This document shows positions 7,582 through 15,838 of a DNA stretch of 34,448 nt, piece after piece; position 1 is the first letter of the stretch; the number at the start of each line of letters is the position of its first letter. The stretch is from the NCBI RefSeq assembly GCF_013044505.1, contig NZ_JABERD010000100.1, positions 1-34,448 on the forward strand. Reading direction: 5' to 3'. A program made the position numbers and the translations under genes. Source of the stretch: Streptomyces sp. S3(2020). Lineage in GTDB: Bacteria; Actinomycetota; Actinomycetes; Streptomycetales; Streptomycetaceae. Below the pieces are notes generated by a model. It saw nothing but the letters and a program-made list of their open reading frames with translations. It made no database searches and was not told the DNA's origin.

Positions 7582-8931
7582 ATGCACCCTCATGTCGGTG
7601 CGTCGATGGACCGCCGCCGGTTCCTCGCCCTGTCAGCAGGAGGAACCGCGGCCGGTGCGGCGGCGTTGAACGGTTGCGCGCTGCCCGTCTCCACCGGGGT
7701 GAGCGGCTCGGGCGAGAGCATCACGATGATGGTCAAGGCCGACGACCTCAGCCCGGAACTGGTCCAGCAGGCCCACGACGACACCGGCATCAGGATCAAG
7801 CGGGTCGACTACGACATCACGAAGCTGATCGCGATGCTCACCAGCGGCAACCCGCCGGACCTGGTGCGCAGCGTCGGCGCCGTCGACGCCGCGTACTTCG
7901 CGGCCCGGGACGTGATGCAGGACCTGGACGGCTACTTCGCCAAGAGCACGGTCCTCAGGACCGACGACCTCGACCCGGTCAACGACCTGTGGCGCTACGA
8001 CGGGAGGACCCAGGGCAAGGGCCCCCGCTACGGCATGGCGAAGGACTTCTCCCAGGACTCCATGTACTGGTACAACACCGCCGCCTTCGACAAGGCGGGC
8101 GTCGCCCTCCCCTCGCCGACCGAACCCCTCACCTACGAGGAGTGGTTGGAGAACGCCAAGGCCATCGTCCAGCGCAAGAACGGCCAGACGACAGTCGCCG
8201 GCGGCACCTACAACGGACTGACCAAGGCCACCCTCATGGCGACACTCACGGCGTCCGCCGGCGGCAGCCTCTTCAGCGACGACTTCTCCCGCGTCGACTT
8301 CACCACCCCCGAAGCCCGCAAGGCGCTGGCCTGGTACGTCGAACTGTGCCGGCTCAAGGTCGGGGCGAGCCTCATCATGCCCGACCCCAACGGCTGGGAC
8401 GGGCCGACCTATCAGGCCGGACGGCTGGCCATGTGCAACTCCGGCTACTGGATGGGCGGCATGATCACCCCGGACAAGAAGCTGGCGGAGGTCTCCCGGC
8501 TCGCCCCCACCCCGGTCTTCGCCGGCGGCCCGCGTATCAGCGCCTGCCAGGGCGGCACCGGGCTGTGGATGCCCCGCAAGGCCGGGAACAAGGACGCCGC
8601 CTGGCGGATCTTCGAGTGGTACTTCGGCGAGGCCCCGGCCAAGGCCCGCGCCTCCGGCGGCTGGGGCATCCCCACGCTGAAGTCCCTGCGGTCGCTGATG
8701 CCAGCTCAGACCACCGAGCAGAAACAGGTGTTGAAGGTGCAGGAGAACGAGTTGAAGCACTACTCGGTCGTCTCCTTCAGCCCGTACACCACCGCCGATT
8801 CCTTCGACGCCCTCTTCAACCAGATCGCCCCTGCCGCGATGAAGGGCGAGACCTCCGTCGACGCCGTCGCACGACGTCTGACCACGGCCGTCAACGAACA
8901 GCTCAAGCGCGGTAAGGAGCAAGTGGGATGA
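7582..8931 (+). CDS. Extracellular sugar-binding lipoprotein of the second ABC importer
   Basis: Solute-binding protein, 449 residues, feeding the two permeases that follow. ATG at 7582 is chosen since GGAGGT stands nine bases before it and the preceding open frame is regulatory DNA. A Tat-type signal begins at MDRRRFLALS (residues 9-18) and is followed by LNGC with the likely lipidated Cys32. The mature part has family 1 binding-protein features, for example GGTGLWMPRKAGNKDAAWRIFEWY near residues 331-355. The stop overlaps the next start by four bases (ATGA). It heads a run of seven plus-strand genes that includes GH28-like and lyase-like enzymes, so the cargo may be unsaturated or uronate-containing oligosaccharides. 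That is inference. Confidence 0.94.
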   Translation: MHPHVGASMDRRRFLALSAGGTAAGAAALNGCALPVSTGVSGSGESITMMVKADDLSPELVQQAHDDTGIRIKRVDYDITKLIAMLTSGNPPDLVRSVGAVDAAYFAARDVMQDLDGYFAKSTVLRTDDLDPVNDLWRYDGRTQGKGPRYGMAKDFSQDSMYWYNTAAFDKAGVALPSPTEPLTYEEWLENAKAIVQRKNGQTTVAGGTYNGLTKATLMATLTASAGGSLFSDDFSRVDFTTPEARKALAWYVELCRLKVGASLIMPDPNGWDGPTYQAGRLAMCNSGYWMGGMITPDKKLAEVSRLAPTPVFAGGPRISACQGGTGLWMPRKAGNKDAAWRIFEWYFGEAPAKARASGGWGIPTLKSLRSLMPAQTTEQKQVLKVQENELKHYSVVSFSPYTTADSFDALFNQIAPAAMKGETSVDAVARRLTTAVNEQLKRGKEQVG

Positions 8932-9923
8932 CGGTCGATCAGATCACCACGGCCGCGGACCGGGCCCGCTCGACGGCGAGCACCGGGGTGGCGTCCGCCG
9001 GCCGGCCGAGGTCCACCATGACCGCGCGCAGGCACCGGGCGTTCTACCTGTTCACCTCGCCGTGGATCATCGGGTTCCTGCTGCTGACCATCGTGCCGAT
9101 GGGGTACGCGCTGTGGCTGAGCTTCACCACGTTCGACGGTATCTCGCCCAACTGGCACTACGTCGGGCTCGGCAACTACCGCGAACTGTTCTCCGACTCG
9201 GTGACCTGGGACTCCCTGGGCCGCGCCGGGCTGTTCGCCGCGATCTCGGTGCCGCTGTCCATCCTCGCGGGACTCGGACTCGCCGTCCTGGTGAACCGAC
9301 CGCTCAGGGCGCGCGGGCTGTTCCGCACCCTGCTCTATCTGCCGGCCGTGGTACCGCCCGTGGGCGCGGGCATCGCCTTCAAGAACCTCTTCGACCAGAA
9401 CTCCGGTGCCACCAACGGGGTGTTGACCTTCTTCGGCTTCGACGCCCTCGGCTGGCTCGCCGACCCCTACGCCCGCTACGTCCTCATCATGACGGTGCTC
9501 TGGGGCGCCGGAAACATCATGATCATCTCGCTGGCCGGGCTTCAGGACGTGCCCCGTGAACTGCACGAGGCGGCCCGGCTCGACGGCGCGAGCTCCTGGC
9601 GCACGTTCCGCAGCATCACCGTGCCGCTGCTGTCGCCCGTGCTGCTCTTCCAGACCGTGACCGGTGTGATCGCCTCGGTGCAGACCATCATGCCGCTGCT
9701 GCTGGCACCCATCTCCACCACGGGCGGCGTCACCACGGTCCCGCAGTCCAACTACACCTACATGATCCATGTGTTCGCGCAGTACTTCGCACTCGGCCGC
9801 TACGGCTACGCCTCCGCACTGCTGTGGGTGCTCTTCGTCCTGATCCTCATCGCGACCGGCCTCATCTTCAAGTTCACGTCCGGCGTGGTGTTCTACAACG
9901 TCGACCCGGAGGCGAAGAAGTGA
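8928..9923 (+). CDS. Carbohydrate ABC transporter permease, MalF type (second importer)
   Basis: Inner-membrane importer subunit, 331 residues. ATG at 8928 overlaps the binding-protein stop as ATGA, with AAGGAG upstream, so expression is coupled. The first membrane helix lies near residues 41-61 (WIIGFLLLTIVPMGYALWLS). The EAA loop reads ELHEAARLDGASSWRTFRSI. It partners the MalG-type permease that overlaps its end. It is a paralogue of the permease at 2047 but clearly diverged. Confidence 0.95.
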   Translation: MTVDQITTAADRARSTASTGVASAGRPRSTMTARRHRAFYLFTSPWIIGFLLLTIVPMGYALWLSFTTFDGISPNWHYVGLGNYRELFSDSVTWDSLGRAGLFAAISVPLSILAGLGLAVLVNRPLRARGLFRTLLYLPAVVPPVGAGIAFKNLFDQNSGATNGVLTFFGFDALGWLADPYARYVLIMTVLWGAGNIMIISLAGLQDVPRELHEAARLDGASSWRTFRSITVPLLSPVLLFQTVTGVIASVQTIMPLLLAPISTTGGVTTVPQSNYTYMIHVFAQYFALGRYGYASALLWVLFVLILIATGLIFKFTSGVVFYNVDPEAKK

Positions 9924-10783
9924 CCGCCACCAGCCTGAGCCCCAAGTCGCCGCCCCGCGTGCGGATACGGGCCAACCGCCTCGTCCTCTACACGGTCCTC
10001 GTCACCGTCACCGGGCTGTTCCTCGGCCCCTTCGGCTGGCTGGTGCTCACCGGCCTCAAAGCGCCCGAGGAGCTGGCCGCCGCCCCCGTGCACTGGCTGC
10101 CCGAGCACTTCCAGTGGCACAACTTCACCGACGCCTACCAGCTCATCGACTTCCTCGGCTACGCCCGCAACTCCCTGATCATCGCCCTCATCTACGGCGT
10201 CCTCGTCACCCTCAGCTCGGCCTGGGTCGGCTTCGGTTTCGCCCGGCTGACCGCGCCCGGCAAGAAGCTCCTGTTCGGCATCCTCATCGGCTCGATGATG
10301 CTGCCCCAGATGATCACCCTGCTGCCGACCTACCTGATCTTCGCCAAGCTCGGCATGGTCGACACGTACTGGCCGTGGGTGCTGTGGGGGCTCTCCTCCG
10401 CCCCGTATCTCGTCTTCCTCTTCCGGCAGTTCTTCGCCGGGCTGCCCCGTGAGCTGGAGGAGGCCGCGATCGTCGACGGCTGCGGCTACACCGCCGTCTT
10501 CTGGCGGATCTTCCTGCCCCAGTCCTGGCCGGTGCTCTCCGCGAGCTTCGTCATCGCCTTCACCTGGACCTGGGGCGACTACATCGCGCCCCAACTGCTG
10601 CTGTCCACCGACCACTCCACACTCGCGGTCGCCGTCATGTCCACCTACGTCTCCTCGGCCGGCATGCCCGCCACCAACCTCCAGGCGGCCGCCTCCGTGA
10701 TGTACGTCGTCCCGATCCTGCTGATCTTCCTCATCGCCCAGCGCGGATTCGTCGCCGGGATGTCCACGTCGGGCCTCAAGTAG
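9920..10783 (+). CDS. Carbohydrate ABC transporter permease, MalG type (second importer)
   Basis: Inner-membrane importer subunit, 287 residues. The start is GTG at 9920, overlapping the previous stop as GTGA, with GGAGG seven bases upstream. Earlier starts in this frame would lie inside the MalF-type gene. First helix near residues 19-40. The EAA loop is ELEEAAIVDGCGYTAVFWRI, and the end FVAGMSTSGLK is typical of MalG relatives. The stop codon is part of a 26-bp tandem duplication. A shared ATPase encoded elsewhere is presumably used. Confidence 0.95.
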   Translation: MTATSLSPKSPPRVRIRANRLVLYTVLVTVTGLFLGPFGWLVLTGLKAPEELAAAPVHWLPEHFQWHNFTDAYQLIDFLGYARNSLIIALIYGVLVTLSSAWVGFGFARLTAPGKKLLFGILIGSMMLPQMITLLPTYLIFAKLGMVDTYWPWVLWGLSSAPYLVFLFRQFFAGLPRELEEAAIVDGCGYTAVFWRIFLPQSWPVLSASFVIAFTWTWGDYIAPQLLLSTDHSTLAVAVMSTYVSSAGMPATNLQAAASVMYVVPILLIFLIAQRGFVAGMSTSGLK

Positions 10784-10829
10784 TCCAGCCTTCCGACCTG
10801 TTGAAGTAGCCCAGCCTTCCGACCTGTTG
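10778..10829. repeat. 26-bp tandem duplication around the permease stop codon
   Basis: Bases 10778-10803 and 10804-10829 are the same 26-mer with one mismatch (t/c at the seventh base). The unit begins with the last codon AAG and stop TAG and runs to CCGACCTGTTG. The duplication therefore copies the stop and lengthens the spacer before the GH28-like gene without changing either protein. It looks recent. Confidence 0.9.
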
Positions 10830-10843
10830 CAAGGAGTCCTGAG

Positions 10844-12370
10844 ATGAACACGCCCCTGTCACGCCGCACCGCCCTCCAGGCGGCAGGTGCCACCGTGCTC
10901 GCGGCCGGTCTCACCAATCTGACGGCCACGACGGCCCGCGCGGACGGCGACGCGGTGGAGCCGCACCTGGTGACCTACCCCGTACCGTCCGGCGCCCCCG
11001 TCAACACCGGCAGCTACACCGTCAAGGTCCGTGTCCCCGGCGGCAGTTGGGAGACCCTCGGCGTCTACCGGCCCACCCTCGCCGAGATCAACGCCACCAC
11101 GGGCAGCAAGAAGCAGTTCAACTCCTCCCTCGCCCACTTCGACTTCTGCGGCGAGGTCGAGGTCGAGGTGACCTTCATCAAGGGCGGGGTGCAGAAGGTG
11201 CGGGTGCGGCCCGACTCGTACGGCATCACGCCCGAAGTCCTCGCCGACACCCTCCGGTTCACCCTCGACAGACCGCGCAACATCGTCGTCCAGATCAACG
11301 ACGACCTCTTCGACTCCCTGCACCTGTTCGCCCGCCCGATCGAGAAGCGCAGGCCGAAGGCGGCCGACCCCGACGTCCTCTACTACGGTCCCGGCGTCCA
11401 CACCACCGCCGACGGATACCTCAACGTCCCCTCGGGCAAGACCGTCTACCTCGACGGCGGTGCCCTGCTCAAGGCGACCGTCGTCTTCAAGGACGTGCGG
11501 GACGCCCGGATCACCGGCCGCGGGGTGCTCGCCGGCACCAAAGCGGGCGGCATCCTCGTGGAGGGCTCGACCGACATCCGTATCGACGCCGTCACCGTGC
11601 TCAACCCCAACGGCTACGCGGTCCAGATCGGCGAGTCCACCGACGTCTCCATCAAGGGCATGTGCGCCTTCAGCTCCAAGGGCTGGGGCGACGGCATCGA
11701 CGTCTTCTCCAGCACCGACGTCACCATCGACGGCGTCTTCATGCGCAACTCCGACGACTGCATCGCCATCTACACCCACCGCTGGGAGTACTACGGCGAC
11801 ACCAGGAACATCACCGTCAAGAACTCCACCCTCTGGGCCGACGTCGCCCACCCCATCAACGTCGGCACGCACGGCAACACCGAGAACCCGGAGACGATCG
11901 AGAACCTCGTCTTCAAGAACCTCGACATCTGCGACCAGCGCGAACCCCAGATGAACTACCAGGGGTGCATCGCCCTCAACGTCGGCGACTCCAACCTCCT
12001 GAAGAACGTCCGCGTCGAGGACGTCCGGATCGAGGACATCCGCTGGGGACAGGTCATCTATCTGAAGGTCATGTACAACACGAAGTACAACACCTCGGTC
12101 GGCCGCGGCATCCAGGACGTCTACGTCAAGAACCTCACCTACACGGGCACCAAGGCCAGTCCGTCGCTCCTGCTCGGCTACGACGCCGACCATGCCATCG
12201 ACGGCGTCACGTTCGAGAACCTGGTGATCAACGGCCTGGTCGTCGCCGACTCGATGAAGAAGCCGAGCTGGTACTACACGACCGACTCGATCCAGTGGTA
12301 CTCCAACGAGCACGTCACGAACCTGAAGTTCCTCACCACCGCCGAGGCCGAGGCGGCCGCGGCGTCGTGA
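10844..12370 (+). CDS. GH28-like right-handed beta-helix glycosidase, Tat-exported
   Basis: Secreted enzyme of 508 residues, probably attacking galacturonan or rhamnogalacturonan. AAGGAG lies seven bases before the ATG. A Tat signal (LSRRTALQAAG) runs to about residue 34. An N-terminal beta-sandwich region (about 40-165) precedes the helix, which starts near PSGKTVYLDGGALLKATV. GH28 landmarks are present in modified form: GDGIDV near 281, the Asp pair in NSDDC (about 304-305), His near 343 in GTHGN, and a Lys in IYLKV near 405. The classical NTD, GHG and RIK spellings are not exact, so the subfamily and linkage are uncertain; a GH49-like role cannot be excluded. The stop overlaps the start of the next gene by four bases (GTGA). 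Confidence 0.8.
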   Translation: MNTPLSRRTALQAAGATVLAAGLTNLTATTARADGDAVEPHLVTYPVPSGAPVNTGSYTVKVRVPGGSWETLGVYRPTLAEINATTGSKKQFNSSLAHFDFCGEVEVEVTFIKGGVQKVRVRPDSYGITPEVLADTLRFTLDRPRNIVVQINDDLFDSLHLFARPIEKRRPKAADPDVLYYGPGVHTTADGYLNVPSGKTVYLDGGALLKATVVFKDVRDARITGRGVLAGTKAGGILVEGSTDIRIDAVTVLNPNGYAVQIGESTDVSIKGMCAFSSKGWGDGIDVFSSTDVTIDGVFMRNSDDCIAIYTHRWEYYGDTRNITVKNSTLWADVAHPINVGTHGNTENPETIENLVFKNLDICDQREPQMNYQGCIALNVGDSNLLKNVRVEDVRIEDIRWGQVIYLKVMYNTKYNTSVGRGIQDVYVKNLTYTGTKASPSLLLGYDADHAIDGVTFENLVINGLVVADSMKKPSWYYTTDSIQWYSNEHVTNLKFLTTAEAEAAAAS

Positions 12371-15300
12371 CCACTCCCAGAGCTCCTAGAACCTCCAGCA
12401 CTCCCGGCACGTCCGGCACTTGCGACATGCCCAGTACTCCCAGTACTCCCGGTACTCCCGGTACTCCCGCGACGAGTCGCCGGGGTTTCCTCGGCGGCAC
12501 CGCGGCCCTGCTGCTGGTGGCGGGCGCGAGCGGACTGCTCGTGCCCGCCACGGCGAGCGCGGCGGACTCCGGCGACGGGTCGACCGCCGACCGCCGACAG
12601 TTCACCCACCCCGGACTACTGCATACAGCCGACGACATCGCACGGATGAGATCCGCCGTCGCGGCACAGGAATCACCGATCCACGACGGCTACCTCGCCC
12701 TCGCGGCCCACGCCCGCTCGAAGTCCACGTACACCGTCCAGAACACCGGCCAGATCACCAGCTGGGGCCGCGGTCCCACCAACTTCCAGAACCAGGCCGT
12801 CGCCGACTCGGCCGCCGCCTACCAGAACGCCCTGATGTGGGCCGTCACCGGCAACCGCGCCCACGCCGACAAGGCCCGCGACATCCTCAACGCCTGGTCG
12901 GCCTCGCTCACCATGGTCACCGGCGCCGACGGTCCGCTCGGCGCGGGCCTCCAGGTCTTCAAGTTCGTCAACGCGGCCGAACTGCTGAGGCATTCGGACT
13001 ACGACGGCTGGAGCGACGCCGACATCGCCCGCTGCGAGGAGTCCTTCCTGCGCGTCTGGTATCCGGCGATCTCCGGCTACATGCTCTACGCCAACGGGAA
13101 CTGGGACCTGACGGCCCTTCAGTCCGTCCTCGCCATCGGCGTGTTCTGCGAGGAACGCACCCTCTTCGAGGACGCCCTGCGCTTCGCCGCGGCCGGCGCG
13201 GGCAACGGCAGCGTCCGAGGCCGCGTCGTCACCGACGCCGGCCAGGGCCAGGAGAGCGGCCGCGACCAGGGCCACGAACAGCTCGCCGTCGGCCTCATGG
13301 GCGACGCCGCGCAGGTCGCCTGGAACCAGGGCGTCGACCTGTGGGCCTTCGACGACCACCGCATCCTCGCCAACGCCGAGTACGCCGCCCGCTACAACCT
13401 CGGCGGCGACGTCCCCTTCACCCCGGACCTCGACCGCACCGGCAAGTACATCAAGACGACCGTCTCCGACAAGGTCCGTGGCAACCTGCCGCCGATCTAC
13501 GAGATGTACTACGCCCACTACGCCGGCGTCCGCGGCCTCGACACCCCGTACACCGAGGCGGCCGTCTTCCGCGGCACCGGCGGCGCCCGCGTCGTCGAGG
13601 GCAGCAACGACGATCTGCCCAGCTGGGGGACGTTCGCGTACGCCGGGACGAAGGCACCGGACCCGACCGTGCCGACGCCACCGGCGGGGGTCACGGCGGT
13701 GGGCGACGACGACGGTACGTCGGTCACCGTGGCCTGGCTGCCGTCGGTGTGGGCGACGCATTACACCGTCCGCCGGGCGACCAAGCCCGAAGGGCCCTAC
13801 CAGGAGATCGCGTCGGCGGTCGACGGCACATCGCATACACATGGCGGCATACAGTCCGGGCGGACCTACTACTACACGGTCACCGCCACGAACTCCCACG
13901 GCAGCAGCGGCACGTCCAGCCCCGCCGCCGTCACCGCCGGCCTCCCCGAGCCCTGGTCCACCCGGGACGTCGGCGACGTGAAGATCCCCGGGTCGGCCGC
14001 CTTCGACGGCGAACGGTTCGTCCTGGAGGCGAGCGGCACCGAGGAAACCCACCGCCTCGTCCACCTCCCGCTGCGCGGCGACGGCACCGTCACCGCCCGC
14101 ATCGTGTGGCCGCTCAGCTCGCAGTACTCCAAGATCGGCGTCACCGTCCGGGCGGGCCTCGACCCGGACGCCGCCCATGCCTCGATGCTGATCCAGGGGC
14201 TCCCGCTGCACACATGGAGCGGCGTGTGGACGGTACGCCCCTCTACCGGCGCGGACATCTCCGCCACCGGCAGCACCCCGGTGCCGCCCTCCCAACAGGA
14301 CGCGATCACCGTCAACGCGTCCTTCCCGATCTCCGGCCTCGGCACGCTGCCCGAATCGGCGACCCCTCTGGAGGCCCCGTACGTCGAGGGCGCCGGTGAC
14401 GGTTACCGGCTGCGGGCCCCGTACTGGGTGCGCGTGACCCGCAAGGGCCGCTGGTGCACCGGAGCGATCTCGCCCGACGGCATACGGTGGACGGAAGTCG
14501 GCCGTACCGAGGTCGGCGGTCTACGGCACATTGCATACGCCGGTCTCGTCCTCACCTCCTGTCTCGGCGTCGACGAGGACTACGCCGAGACCGGCACCGG
14601 CGCCTTCGACCACGTCAGCGTGGTCTCCGCCGCGGCCGGCGAGGTCTGGTCCGCACCCCGCCCGAGGCGAACCGCCACCGACCTGCGGGCGACCTCCGCC
14701 GGCGACGCGGTCGAACTGGCCTGGACCGACCCCGACCTCTCCGCCCGGTACAAGGTGCTGCGCTCCACCACCGCCGACGGCCCCTATGAGACGATCGCGA
14801 CCCATGTCGGCCCGGTCGGCTTCGGCGCCCGCATCCGGTACACGGACGCCACCGGCACTCCCGGCACGGCGTACCACTACGTCGTGGCGAAGACGAACAG
14901 CGCCGGCCGCGGCCCCCTCTCCAAACCCGCCGCCGCACAGATGCCCACACCCACCGTGCCCCAAATCACCTCGGCGGCAACCGTGTTCGCGAGTCGCGGC
15001 GACGACTTCCGGCACCTCCTGCGAGGCTCGCACGAGCCCGTACGGTTCACCGCCGACGGACTCCCCGACGGCCTGCGCCTCGACAGGCGCACCGGCCTGA
15101 TCCACGGAACCCCCACCGAAACAGGCGACTTCACGGTCACGACGACCGCGGGCAACGCCTCCGGGGACGGCACCGCCACCCTCGCCCTGACGGTGGGCAC
15201 ACCCCCGCCCGCCCCCTGGACCTACGGAGACCTCGGCGACCCGGTCCTCGACGACCGATCCTTCGGCACCCTCGGCGTGGTGGCGGTCACGACACCCGGC

Positions 15301-15813
15301 AACACCTCCTACGCCGACGGCACTTTCACCGTCCGTGGCGCGGGAACCGACCTCACCGTCAACAACCAAGGCATGACAGGGCAGTTCGTACGCCGATCCG
15401 TCACCGGCGACTACCAGATCACCGCCCGCCTGGTCGCCCGCGGCGGCACCGCCGCGGACCGGGTCGGTCTGCTGATCGCCAAGTCGCTGTCGCCGTTCGA
15501 CCAGGCCGCCGGAGTCATCGTCGCCGGCGGCACCACCGCACAGCTCATGCTGCGCAGGACCGTCGCCGGAGCCTCCGCCTTCTCCGGCACCATCACCGTC
15601 CAACTGCCCCTGCTGCTACGGCTGAAGCGCACCGGGACCGCCTTCACCGCAGCAGTCTCCACCGACGACGGCACCACCTGGACCGACCTCGCCATCGGCG
15701 AGATCCCCGGTTTCGGCGACGCCGCCCACCACGTCGGCCTCGTGGTCTGCTCCCGCAGCCCGCTGGTCCGCTGCACCACCCAGTTCGAAGAGGTGAGGGT
15801 CACCTCTCTCTAG
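12367..15813 (+). CDS. Multidomain alginate-lyase-like secreted protein with FN3 and lectin-like domains
   Basis: Secreted 1148-residue protein, probably a polysaccharide lyase. GTG at 12367 overlaps the preceding stop; no strong ribosome site is visible, so coupling is assumed. Residues 1-36 are a Thr/Pro/Gly-rich stretch ahead of the Tat motif RRGFL (38-42). Residues about 75-425 form an alpha-barrel domain of the Alginate_lyase type, with ANGNWDLT near 242 and QESGRDQGH near 295. FN3 domains follow at about 430-520 and 764-856. A putative Ig domain (GLPDGLRLDRRTGLIHGTP) lies at about 865-945. Two concanavalin-like regions occupy about 522-755 and 948-1148. The lyase domain is a paralogue of the next gene. 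The NNHxxW motif of classical PL5 alginate lyases is not seen, so another acidic glycan is likely, such as a glucuronan or rhamnogalacturonan. Confidence 0.82.
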   Translation: MTTPRAPRTSSTPGTSGTCDMPSTPSTPGTPGTPATSRRGFLGGTAALLLVAGASGLLVPATASAADSGDGSTADRRQFTHPGLLHTADDIARMRSAVAAQESPIHDGYLALAAHARSKSTYTVQNTGQITSWGRGPTNFQNQAVADSAAAYQNALMWAVTGNRAHADKARDILNAWSASLTMVTGADGPLGAGLQVFKFVNAAELLRHSDYDGWSDADIARCEESFLRVWYPAISGYMLYANGNWDLTALQSVLAIGVFCEERTLFEDALRFAAAGAGNGSVRGRVVTDAGQGQESGRDQGHEQLAVGLMGDAAQVAWNQGVDLWAFDDHRILANAEYAARYNLGGDVPFTPDLDRTGKYIKTTVSDKVRGNLPPIYEMYYAHYAGVRGLDTPYTEAAVFRGTGGARVVEGSNDDLPSWGTFAYAGTKAPDPTVPTPPAGVTAVGDDDGTSVTVAWLPSVWATHYTVRRATKPEGPYQEIASAVDGTSHTHGGIQSGRTYYYTVTATNSHGSSGTSSPAAVTAGLPEPWSTRDVGDVKIPGSAAFDGERFVLEASGTEETHRLVHLPLRGDGTVTARIVWPLSSQYSKIGVTVRAGLDPDAAHASMLIQGLPLHTWSGVWTVRPSTGADISATGSTPVPPSQQDAITVNASFPISGLGTLPESATPLEAPYVEGAGDGYRLRAPYWVRVTRKGRWCTGAISPDGIRWTEVGRTEVGGLRHIAYAGLVLTSCLGVDEDYAETGTGAFDHVSVVSAAAGEVWSAPRPRRTATDLRATSAGDAVELAWTDPDLSARYKVLRSTTADGPYETIATHVGPVGFGARIRYTDATGTPGTAYHYVVAKTNSAGRGPLSKPAAAQMPTPTVPQITSAATVFASRGDDFRHLLRGSHEPVRFTADGLPDGLRLDRRTGLIHGTPTETGDFTVTTTAGNASGDGTATLALTVGTPPPAPWTYGDLGDPVLDDRSFGTLGVVAVTTPGNTSYADGTFTVRGAGTDLTVNNQGMTGQFVRRSVTGDYQITARLVARGGTAADRVGLLIAKSLSPFDQAAGVIVAGGTTAQLMLRRTVAGASAFSGTITVQLPLLLRLKRTGTAFTAAVSTDDGTTWTDLAIGEIPGFGDAAHHVGLVVCSRSPLVRCTTQFEEVRVTSL
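12430..12465 (+). repeat. Four 9-bp tandem units coding Pro-Ser/Gly-Thr
   Basis: CCCAGTACT occurs twice and CCCGGTACT twice in direct succession, coding PSTPSTPGTPGT just ahead of the Tat twin arginines. Degenerate units precede it. Copy number could vary by slippage in 3-codon steps and so lengthen or shorten the signal-peptide n-region. Confidence 0.85.
12621..12633 (+). repeat. Copy of the dispersed motif, GCATACAGCCGAC
   Basis: One mismatch to GCATACAGTCGAC, read as LHTADD at the start of the lyase-like domain. Three further relatives occur in this gene, at 13847 (GCATACAGTCC), 14480 (GCATACGGTGGAC) and 14533 (GCATACGCC). Confidence 0.6.
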
Positions 15814-15838
15814 ATCCCCCCACGGATTGGAGACGCAC

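Noticed and set aside
10844..12370. Pectate lyase (PL1 or PL3) as identity of the beta-helix enzyme
   Set aside because: The Asp pair, His and Lys layout fits GH28-type hydrolases better, and no PL1 or PL3 calcium/Arg motifs are visible.
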